64,000 nt of DNA, from the NCBI RefSeq assembly GCF_030145145.1, contig NZ_JAQYWD010000002.1:62001-126000 (forward strand). Reading direction: 5' to 3'. The notes under the pieces were generated by a model, which saw only the letters and a program-made list of their open reading frames with translations, did not search any database and was not told the DNA's origin. Made by a program: the position numbers and the translations under genes. Position 1 is the first letter of the stretch. Every line of letters starts with the position of its first letter. Positions 57,215-64,000 of the stretch are shown here, piece by piece. Origin of the DNA: Desulfobacula sp. Its GTDB lineage: Bacteria > Desulfobacterota > Desulfobacteria > Desulfobacterales > Desulfobacteraceae.

Positions 57215-58495
57215 TTAATTGCTGAAAAAATTGATCATATAGGCGACGTTGTCTTTGTGGTCTATGTTGCCGCAATGTCCCCCCCGGGGATAAATCTTCG
57301 CCCTGGCCTGAAAAATTTGTTTTAAATAATCCACCTCTCCCGGTGCCAAAATCAGATCATCTGAATTGGTGAGCAACCCGATTTTCCCGGCAGATTTCAG
57401 GTAGTCTTCAATGGCCACAAGGCTTGTTCCACTGATCAACTCCGCCTTTGTCAGGCCCGGGTCAGCAGCGCTGAAATAGGGGAAAAACAGGTTGTCAACA
57501 TAATCAACAAAACTTTGTCGACCCGTGACCTTACTATAAGCGGTCAGGGAATCCGTGCTGGATAATTTAAGATTTTTCGGCACGATATACCCTGCATGAT
57601 TCAGGACATCGGAACTGAACAGCATATTGGAAGAAGAAATTCGGAAAGACAGGCCGATGATGGCAGCCATCCCCGTCTCAGACGGATTGTTTTCATTGTA
57701 TATGGCGTAGAGGAAATCATCTTGAAAGTCCAGGGCCGCATGGGCCTCATAAAATTCAGTAAAGCGGGTCATGGCTTTTCCAAAATACTCAGCAAAATTA
57801 TCAATTCCACCGGGGATATTGTTCTCCAGCATGCCGTCGAGGATAACCACGGAGTTGAAAAGGCTGACAGGCGGGTTGATCATCAACACTTTTTTAAAAT
57901 TAAACAGTCCTTTTTCTTCATCCAGTTTCGAGACATAAGCGGACTCGGCTGCTCCCAGGCTATATCCGGTGAGATAAAACTCCGAGACCTTGATTTTTTT
58001 ACGGGCCTGCTGCCAGGCCAAATCCATGACGCGGTATAAATCAATGGCATCCTCCACGGAGTTCCCCGGCATTTGACTGGTTGACGCATTCACCATAAAA
58101 TTGGGATGGGTGGGAGATGGCAGGCAGATGACATGAAGCCCGGCTCCCCAGAAAGCACTTTGAAGCATTTTCATTTTTGACGAATTGTAACCGGCTCCGG
58201 TGCCGGCAATGATAAAGATCAGCGGTGCTTCTTTTTTCTGATAGGCCAGAGAATAACGCAATTTATCCTGATACCAGAACACATCGGGAGTTTTTCGATC
58301 CGGAAATACCGTCATTTTTAACTGTTTGACCTTGATGTTTTCCGGAAGCGATGCCTTGAAAGCATTTGGTGTGCCAATAATCGTAGCCGCATAGGCGTCT
58401 TCCAGGGGGTAGTCATAACTTTTTTCTGCACCTGCACTACCGGCAAAGACCAGTAAGCTGCAGAAACCTGCAAGAAATAATTTCAGGGTGTTCAT
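57215..58495 (-). CDS. Exported alpha/beta hydrolase next to mlaA, 426 aa
   Basis: Signal peptide (AGA), then an alpha/beta hydrolase fold with an FIIAGTGAGYN oxyanion-type segment, nucleophile GYSLG (Ser ~190) and C-terminal His in GGHCGN. Such exported hydrolases next to mlaA are known in other proteobacteria, sometimes misannotated as kinases. Likely a phospholipase or esterase. Only 18 nt separate it from mlaA. Confidence 0.8.
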   Translation of the reverse strand: MNTLKLFLAGFCSLLVFAGSAGAEKSYDYPLEDAYAATIIGTPNAFKASLPENIKVKQLKMTVFPDRKTPDVFWYQDKLRYSLAYQKKEAPLIFIIAGTGAGYNSSKMKMLQSAFWGAGLHVICLPSPTHPNFMVNASTSQMPGNSVEDAIDLYRVMDLAWQQARKKIKVSEFYLTGYSLGAAESAYVSKLDEEKGLFNFKKVLMINPPVSLFNSVVILDGMLENNIPGGIDNFAEYFGKAMTRFTEFYEAHAALDFQDDFLYAIYNENNPSETGMAAIIGLSFRISSSNMLFSSDVLNHAGYIVPKNLKLSSTDSLTAYSKVTGRQSFVDYVDNLFFPYFSAADPGLTKAELISGTSLVAIEDYLKSAGKIGLLTNSDDLILAPGEVDYLKQIFQARAKIYPRGGHCGNIDHKDNVAYMINFFSN

Positions 58496-58552
58496 CTATT
58501 GTCTCCTTTTCTGTGCATTATTAAACTATTTGTTTTTCAAACCGCTCACTTT

Positions 58553-58714
58553 TCAATTAATATTCACGATCACGAATTGGTTTCCTTCTGGTTGATAATA
58601 GGTTCCGCCACACTGATGCAGTGCCACTCCGTTAATCATAACCGTTCGGCATCCTCCCGGTAAGGCAGCAACATAAACGGCAGTCCTACGAATGGTCACT
58701 AGGGTTGTTATCAT
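58553..58714 (-). CDS. Small DUF6515-like protein, 53 aa
   Basis: Start at 58714 follows AGGG 9 nt upstream and lies 10 nt after the previous stop. The sequence contains VMINGVALHQCGGTYYQP, the CGG-YY pattern seen at the C-terminus of DUF6515 surface proteins (VNGxxYYxCGGxYYxP). Much shorter than those proteins and without a signal peptide, so it may be a remnant or a small peptide. Confidence 0.45.
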   Translation of the reverse strand: MITTLVTIRRTAVYVAALPGGCRTVMINGVALHQCGGTYYQPEGNQFVIVNIN

Positions 58715-58724
58715 TGGCAATTCC

Positions 58725-59675
58725 CTACTCATCTGTTTCAAGGGAGATTATGGGCTGTAACCGCTCGTTCTCATAGGGCAGGCATACTTTTTTTTCAACC
58801 GATGGTATCGTGGTCATGGGCTCATTCACCCCCCGGTCTTTATATCCGGCCACAATGACACCATGGACAATTGTAAGGTCATTGGGAAAAATACGATCGC
58901 CAAGCAACACGGTATTTGTGCTCCGGTATTGCCCGCCTGTATTAATGGCAGCCGTGACATAATAAAACGTTCCGCTCCCGCCCGGGTTATGAACAAGGAT
59001 GAGCCCAGCATCTTCATCACCATCCCCGTCAAGATCTCCTTTCACAGGCGGGTTAAATATCCTTGTCACCATCTTGACGGCCGAACCGGGAACGACAGAT
59101 GATTCGGAATAGCCATTGTGCAAAGACACTTTCCGGCCTTCTATGATGTAAGTTGCATTCAAAGGATCTGCCGACAGATCAACGCCAGGCTCAATAATAG
59201 GAATTTTCTCGTTACCCATCAAAAGATTGCGGACCCCGGCAGCAGGAATGACAGCCAGGGCCATGGCCACCCGGTCTTCAATCGGCAGTGCTGACATTGT
59301 TTCCCTGACCAGCACCTGTGCGTCGCCATCCTTGAGCAAAACCGCTGCAATACCGATGCGGTTAAAGAACACGACATTCCGTGCAAAGAGAACCAGATGA
59401 TGCTTAAAATCAATTTCCGGCGGTTTATCCCCGGGCTTAAATACCTGCCAGACAGCAGTGAGGTCTGTTGCATGATTGATGTATCCGATTCGCCATGATT
59501 GCATACCCACGGGCAGCCGATGGATTTCGGAAACCGGGTAATCTCCCTGCCAATCCTGGAGAATGGCAATATTCTGTGGTTCATGACCGGCCGCAAAAGG
59601 CTCAGTTATTCCCCCAAAGGCAAAAAACACGATAAACCCAACGACAAAATATTTAAGTTTTCCTGTGGATATCAT
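58725..59675 (-). CDS. Exported protein with Ca-binding FG-GAP-like segment, 316 aa
   Basis: Signal peptide (PFAAG). N-terminal half contains a protease-complex-inhibitor-like segment (HHLVLFARN, GIAAVLLKDG); the C-terminal half has GDLDGDGDEDAGLILVHNPG and GTFYYVTAAI, a pattern common in exported proteins with a Ca-binding DxDxDG loop, often linked to META-type lipoproteins. No enzymatic residues recognised. Follows member C of the small conserved family by 61 nt. Confidence 0.7.
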   Translation of the reverse strand: MISTGKLKYFVVGFIVFFAFGGITEPFAAGHEPQNIAILQDWQGDYPVSEIHRLPVGMQSWRIGYINHATDLTAVWQVFKPGDKPPEIDFKHHLVLFARNVVFFNRIGIAAVLLKDGDAQVLVRETMSALPIEDRVAMALAVIPAAGVRNLLMGNEKIPIIEPGVDLSADPLNATYIIEGRKVSLHNGYSESSVVPGSAVKMVTRIFNPPVKGDLDGDGDEDAGLILVHNPGGSGTFYYVTAAINTGGQYRSTNTVLLGDRIFPNDLTIVHGVIVAGYKDRGVNEPMTTIPSVEKKVCLPYENERLQPIISLETDE

Positions 59676-59736
59676 TTTACAATTATCTCATCCTCCTTGA
59701 TGGTTGTGATGCGCTGCAAGGCATCCCTTATGCGCA

Positions 59737-60000
59737 TTATTCTTCTTCCAGCACAAGTTCCAATGACAATATCGGCATGCGAAGTTCGTAAAGACCATTC
59801 AGCACCCCGATTAACTCGGACTGATCTTTCACCTGTCCCACAAGCGTGGTTACCGGATCTTGATACACCTGGATATTCATTGTGATCTGCATGCCGGCCA
59901 GGCGGTCAGACCAGATTTCCTCCAGGCACCCCTGGATCTTGATGCGATAGGTGACCGCTGAATCAATGGTGAGGCGCTTTCGCTGCAGTTTATCTGTCAT
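59737..60000 (-). CDS. Small conserved protein (DQSEL-GVL family), 87 aa, member C
   Basis: YRIKIQGCLEEIWSDRLAGM and VTTLVGQVKDQSELIGVLNG with LYELRMPILSLE match members A and B closely. ATG at 60000 is 9 nt after AAAGGAG. No export signal. Here it is not next to a regulator or DUF1254 gene but is the first gene behind promoter copy 6. So the family tracks the promoter element, not the DUF1254 genes alone. Confidence 0.75.
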   Translation of the reverse strand: MTDKLQRKRLTIDSAVTYRIKIQGCLEEIWSDRLAGMQITMNIQVYQDPVTTLVGQVKDQSELIGVLNGLYELRMPILSLELVLEEE

Positions 60001-60104
60001 AACTGTCAACTCCTTTCAAGATCGTAAATATCTTAGACATAGCATCACTCTTTCAATTTAATTGTGAAAACTATAGAATATAAAAATCCTTTTTTATTAA
60101 GACC

Positions 60105-60175
60105 TTTGTAGCCTGTTTTAATGGGAAAAAAAATCCCCCGGGAAGAGTGAAAATTCATCCCCCATTATGGGGGAT
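60105..60175 (-). promoter_or_regulatory. CCCCC/GGGGG promoter element, copy 6
   Basis: ATCCCCCATAATGGGGGAT, 17 bp, GGGGGAT, T-tract, TACAAA (60105-60110) 22 nt downstream. Left arm of the second palindrome is degenerate, as in copies 3 and 4. Heads the envelope/phospholipid operon starting with member C. Confidence 0.7.
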
Positions 60176-60258
60176 AGGGAAACCGTTCAATACGTGAGTA
60201 ATATCTTCAAATATTATATTGCTTATCGGTTTATTTTTGATAGGAGAGACAAACCGCT

Positions 60259-63087
60259 TTACTCTTTAAAGGGTTGATTTTCTGCTGCCGGCTTCATCTC
60301 CTGTTCATGTTTTTTTTCATATTCAGAACAGGGTGAGGTTGTGCTTCCTCTGCTAATAGTGCTCTTTAAAAAATCAAAGGCAACCCAGCCCGCAAACACA
60401 TAGGGGCCAAAAAACAAACTACCATAGGTCGCTGCGGCTGATTTCCAGGGCAGCACCTTTACGGATGGATTGGTTAAAGGACCGGTCACTTTCACCGGCT
60501 CTGCCTTCAGGATCAGGCTCGACTTTTTTTTGGGTAAAAAAACATAGTCAATCTGTTCTTGAGATAGATCAATGGTCCCTTCTCCGGCAACGGTAATGTC
60601 CCGGGCATCAATGATAAAGGCATTCGTGGTGATAACACCCCTGGTGATGCTATAATCGGCTACCCCACAATCAATGTCGACATATTTCTGGCCTGTTGCC
60701 TTACCGATGGTCCAGCCAATAAGGTCGGTAAAAAGCATATCAAGCGGTTCTTTTCTCATCTTGCCATTCTTGAGGATCACGTAGATATCGCCTTCCATGT
60801 TGGCGACCAGGTCATACTCGCTTTTCCCAAATGAGGTGATCTCCATATCAATGTCCAGTTCCGCATCAAAGTCGTTTTTGATATTTGGCTGCTGAATCGA
60901 AAGTGTGAGCCAGGGATTGATATCTTTACCCGAAGCCTTGACACTTATCCTCAGATCCTTTTCCAGTTCAAGACGCATATCAAGTGTAATTTCCCCTTTC
61001 GGGTACGCCAGTCTGGCCGATTCAATGGACAGTCGGCCGGATTCCAGCGCAACCCTGAACTGGGCGGATTCAAGGGTCATTTGCTGTTTGTCAAAGGACG
61101 CGATATCGACAAAAAGATCCACATCCGCTTTTTTCAGCCAGTCAACCGTCAGGGGTTCCCGGGAAAAGAACGAACCTGTTTTTGCCGGCCCATCTTTGCC
61201 GGCCTTGTTTTCCTTTTCAATCAGATCGGGAATGAATACATTGTGTGCCTTTATTTTACCGCTGATAAAGGGTGTTCCCCGGCGGGAAACAATGCTGGTG
61301 ACCGCATTCATCCGGGTTTCACCCGCGGTCATTTGTGTATCGCATTGGATTCCTTTCCCTTTTTTCGAAATCGCGCTGTCCAGTTTAACCGGACCCAGTT
61401 CAGGCAATTCTTTACCAAGGGCCTTCCCCAATGTCAGAGTATTCCGGCTCTCCAATCGGACAGCGAGGTCAATGCGTTCTATGGGATCGGCCTGATCCCA
61501 TTTGCCAAACAACACCCGGCCGGTTGCGCCGATTTGCACTCCATTTTTTTTCCCGGCAGACAGATCAATTTTATTCAATTGCAATGCCTGGGTATCCCCT
61601 TCAATTCTGTACCTTATATCCAATGGCCCATCCATGGATGAATCAATGGGCAGGTCAATGCCAAGTCTTTCCCCCATGACCGATGTTTTTACGGATGTCA
61701 TGATCACTTCCAGATCATAGCCGGTATTGGAAATATCCGGATCAAAGGGGAAACCGGCAATGCGACCATTCAGGTCAACGGTTATCCCCTTGGCATCTTT
61801 TGTCTGGACAACAATGTTTTCAAGGGAAGGTATTCCTCGCTTGGACCGGATGTCTGCCTGTCCCTGAACCCTGCCGAACTCCGGGATTGTATCAAAAAAA
61901 AGTGCCCGGGCCGATCGCGTGCTGGGAGCGGTAAACTCTAACTTGAGGGCCATATTTTCAGTCTGCAGACCAGTGGTATCATATGCCAGATCCAATTGGC
62001 CGGTCACATTCAGATCAAGATCATTCACTGTTTTCCCATTCAGGCGGCACTCCCGGATGCCCAGATGGGGGTATGCGCCGGATATTCGTGTGGAAAGGGT
62101 CATGCGCTTCAGCGGATCCAGGGTTTCCGGTAAGGCAGCAGTCAGCCAGGTTGGATTTTCAAGCCGGCCGTTCACCGTCAGGTCAAACCCGGTAAGTGCA
62201 GGGAGGTTTTCAATTCGGCCCTTCAGGTCAACTTGGATCCCCTTGGCGTCCTTTGTCCGGACGACAATGTTTTCAAGAGAAGGAACGCCTTTCTCTGACC
62301 GAATGTCTGCTCGGCCTTGAATACTGACGGATTTCGGGAGGGCCAAGATTTGTTTCAGGTCAGGTATTTTTCCCTGCACGTCGGCCTCTATGGTTGGCGG
62401 CGATGATCGAAAATCCATCAGCCCCTCCGAGGACAGGTGAAAAAAAGGCGCTGCTACTGCCAGGAAAAACGGGAGGCGCTGCTGCTCCAGCAGGGTCTGT
62501 ATCCGGGGAAGGGTCGCAACGACATCAAGCAGGTTGTCCCCAAACCGGGTTTTCAGATTGCAGATTAATTTGTCGGTATCCGGGTCAACCGTGACCGTCA
62601 ATTGTTCGATGTCCATTGCCGGAAGGTTGATTCGTTCATTGGCACGAACAATGGTTATCTGTGAAATCCGGATGTCGTGCAATACAGGTCTGAGAGGGAA
62701 GGATCGGGGCAAATTAAATGTACCGGCACCATCCGTCGCTTTTATTTCCACCCGGGTATCCCCTAACACCAGTTTAGGGATTTCCAATCTCCCCTTCAGT
62801 ATCCCCGGCAGGCTGATCTGAAGTTGAAACAAACTGCTGTCAATCTGCAGATGGGTACTGGTATCCTCTATCTTCAGATCGTGAATCGTGATCATCGGAG
62901 ACAGGGTTCGGGTCATGGCGGCATTTTTACCATAGGAAATCCGGGTTCCGGTGGCGGATTCAATCTGCTGGGTGATCAATGCCATCACGGTTGTATTATC
63001 AAGCAGCAGAAAGGTCCCGGTCACTCCCAAAGCCAGGCAAACAAAAATCAACAATATGCCGGCGAGCATTCGTTTTATCATTTTCAT
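60259..63087 (-). CDS. AsmA-like protein, 942 aa
   Basis: N-terminal membrane anchor followed by a long periplasmic beta-rich chain with AsmA patterns (ITIHDLKIEDTS, IDLAVRLESRNTL, C-terminal GEGTIDLSQEQIDY and VTGPLTNPSVKVLP). AsmA-family proteins are bridge-like carriers implicated in phospholipid transport to the outer membrane. A near-repeat inside the protein (GxADIRSxxGxPSLENIVV) occurs twice (~265 and ~415). Its ATG overlaps the stop of the upstream MscS gene (ATGA). Fits the lipid theme of this operon. Confidence 0.88.
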   Translation of the reverse strand: MKMIKRMLAGILLIFVCLALGVTGTFLLLDNTTVMALITQQIESATGTRISYGKNAAMTRTLSPMITIHDLKIEDTSTHLQIDSSLFQLQISLPGILKGRLEIPKLVLGDTRVEIKATDGAGTFNLPRSFPLRPVLHDIRISQITIVRANERINLPAMDIEQLTVTVDPDTDKLICNLKTRFGDNLLDVVATLPRIQTLLEQQRLPFFLAVAAPFFHLSSEGLMDFRSSPPTIEADVQGKIPDLKQILALPKSVSIQGRADIRSEKGVPSLENIVVRTKDAKGIQVDLKGRIENLPALTGFDLTVNGRLENPTWLTAALPETLDPLKRMTLSTRISGAYPHLGIRECRLNGKTVNDLDLNVTGQLDLAYDTTGLQTENMALKLEFTAPSTRSARALFFDTIPEFGRVQGQADIRSKRGIPSLENIVVQTKDAKGITVDLNGRIAGFPFDPDISNTGYDLEVIMTSVKTSVMGERLGIDLPIDSSMDGPLDIRYRIEGDTQALQLNKIDLSAGKKNGVQIGATGRVLFGKWDQADPIERIDLAVRLESRNTLTLGKALGKELPELGPVKLDSAISKKGKGIQCDTQMTAGETRMNAVTSIVSRRGTPFISGKIKAHNVFIPDLIEKENKAGKDGPAKTGSFFSREPLTVDWLKKADVDLFVDIASFDKQQMTLESAQFRVALESGRLSIESARLAYPKGEITLDMRLELEKDLRISVKASGKDINPWLTLSIQQPNIKNDFDAELDIDMEITSFGKSEYDLVANMEGDIYVILKNGKMRKEPLDMLFTDLIGWTIGKATGQKYVDIDCGVADYSITRGVITTNAFIIDARDITVAGEGTIDLSQEQIDYVFLPKKKSSLILKAEPVKVTGPLTNPSVKVLPWKSAAATYGSLFFGPYVFAGWVAFDFLKSTISRGSTTSPCSEYEKKHEQEMKPAAENQPFKE

Positions 63088-64000
63088 TCACCCTCTTTTG
63101 TCTCATACAAATGAACGTCTCTCTGGGGAAAGGGGATTTCAATTCCAGCCAGCTTAAACTCGCTGTTAATATCCTGGTTGAGTTCGCTGAGAACGGTTAG
63201 TCTCTCATTGAATTCAGGAATCCAGACCCGAAGTTCAAAATCCAGTGAACTTTCTCCAAAAGAAAGGAATAGAGCCCTTGGGGAAGGCTTTGATAAAACC
63301 ATGGGACTCTCATCCGCACAACTCATTAATATTTCCAATACTTTTGTTATGTCGGTTCCATAGGCAACCCCCACAGGAATTTTTACCCGGGTAAGCCGTT
63401 CTGCAAGGGTCCAATTGGTCACCTGGCCCGTCACCAGGTCGGAATTTGGAATCACGATCTCAGCGTTATCAAAGGTTTGTACCACCGTAGCCCGCAGCCC
63501 CAGTTTTTTTATCTCGCCGGCTTCATTGTTCACCTGGATGATGTCCCCGACCTTTATGGGACGTTCAAACAATAAAATCAGACCGCTGGCCAAATTATTA
63601 ACAATGGCCTGGAGTCCGAAACCAACACCAATCCCCAGGGCACCGCCTAGAATGGTCAAGTTTGTCAACTGAACCCCCAATACATGGAGCACCAGAATCA
63701 ACCCAATGGCAAGCATCGCATAATTCACCAGGCGCACAATGGAAAACTGAACCCCCATCGCTGCATTATACCGGGGAAGCACCTCCTGAAGCAAAAGGCC
63801 TTGAATTGCTTTTGAAAACAGGGAAACCAAATAGATGGTTATGGCTGCATCAACAATCATACCCGGTGAAACCGCCCAGAAGCCGGCAGCAAGTTGAAAT
63901 GACTGAAAGCCCTTCATTGCAGCCTCTTTGGTGGGATAAACCCCCAAGGTCTGCAGAGCAAGGATAAAGAGTATAAACGAATAGAATAGCATGATGACAG
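63084..64000 (-). CDS. MscS-family channel, C-terminal part (cut by window edge)
   Basis: Frame is open to the right edge. Contains two or three membrane segments, the pore helix GGALGIGVGFGLQAIVNN, the beta domain RPIKVGDIIQVNNEAGEI and VIPNSDLVTGQVTNW, and a C-terminal alpha/beta part ending LYETKEGE. Related to but distinct from the channel at 49.1-51.4 kb. Overlaps the AsmA-like gene by 4 bp, so the two are coupled. Confidence 0.9.
   Translation of the reverse strand, partial: VIMLFYSFILFILALQTLGVYPTKEAAMKGFQSFQLAAGFWAVSPGMIVDAAITIYLVSLFSKAIQGLLLQEVLPRYNAAMGVQFSIVRLVNYAMLAIGLILVLHVLGVQLTNLTILGGALGIGVGFGLQAIVNNLASGLILLFERPIKVGDIIQVNNEAGEIKKLGLRATVVQTFDNAEIVIPNSDLVTGQVTNWTLAERLTRVKIPVGVAYGTDITKVLEILMSCADESPMVLSKPSPRALFLSFGESSLDFELRVWIPEFNERLTVLSELNQDINSEFKLAGIEIPFPQRDVHLYETKEGE

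Noticed and set aside
2747-60175. CRISPR-like array from the repeated CCCCC/GGGGG motif
   Set aside because: Copies are many kilobases apart, each in front of an operon, with no regular spacers and no cas genes.

Overview
The window looks like part of the chromosome of a Gram-negative anaerobe, most likely a Desulfobacterota (sulfate-reducer-like) species. This is an inference from three things: an oxygen-independent (radical SAM) sulfatase maturase, abundant outer-membrane proteins, lipoproteins and Sec-exported enzymes, and the mixture of MalT-type regulators, AI-2E-type permeases and mobile mystery genes. No rRNA or tRNA gene was recognised. Almost all genes lie on the minus strand in long operons; the plus-strand exceptions are a transposase, a toxin-antitoxin pair and a sensor kinase.

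Layout from right to left, the direction of most transcription. 64.0-51.4 kb is an envelope and phospholipid operon: MscS-type channels, a large AsmA-like protein, a small conserved protein, MlaA, two alpha/beta hydrolases, a glycine-zipper protein and a patatin/outer-membrane-barrel protein. 49.1-44.9 kb holds a double substrate-binding-domain histidine kinase, a yefM-yoeB module and small remnants. 44.4-39.1 kb is an AI-2E permease, then a damaged MalT/LuxR regulator, a small conserved protein, a DUF1254 protein and a truncated DUF1254 protein. 39.0-37.0 kb is a mobile-mystery A/B (HTH plus Fic) island with repeats and fragments. 36.8-30.8 kb repeats the arrangement regulator, small protein, DUF1254, DUF1254. 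30.6-15.4 kb runs small secreted protein, anaerobic sulfatase maturase, a PPIase-less trigger-factor-like chaperone, four arylsulfatases (one split by an IS630-type element), two DUF1254 proteins and an OprB-type porin. 15.3-5.7 kb is a run of five DUF1254 paralogues, then a VOC protein and a lipoprotein. 5.4-0 kb holds BrkB, a coiled-coil protein, an AI-2E permease, an OmpA/VWA lipoprotein and outer-membrane proteins.

Two signals stand out. First, the maturase, trigger-factor-like and sulfatase genes overlap one another (ATGA, then 17 bp). This suggests a dedicated ribosome-associated chaperone that keeps nascent sulfatases open for formylglycine modification before export. Second, a two-part CCCCC/GGGGG palindromic promoter element occurs six times, always on the same strand, each copy heading one of the main operons. 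It resembles an activator-dependent promoter (GGGGGAT boxes 19-24 bp upstream of -10-like sequences), which fits control by the MalT-like regulators encoded here.

The region is also strongly rearranged: ten full-length DUF1254/DUF1214 paralogues, mosaic base composition inside single genes, several genes with internal deletions, repeated copies of the 3' end of the chaperone gene in front of other genes, a three-copy REP/MITE-like repeat and many gene scraps.
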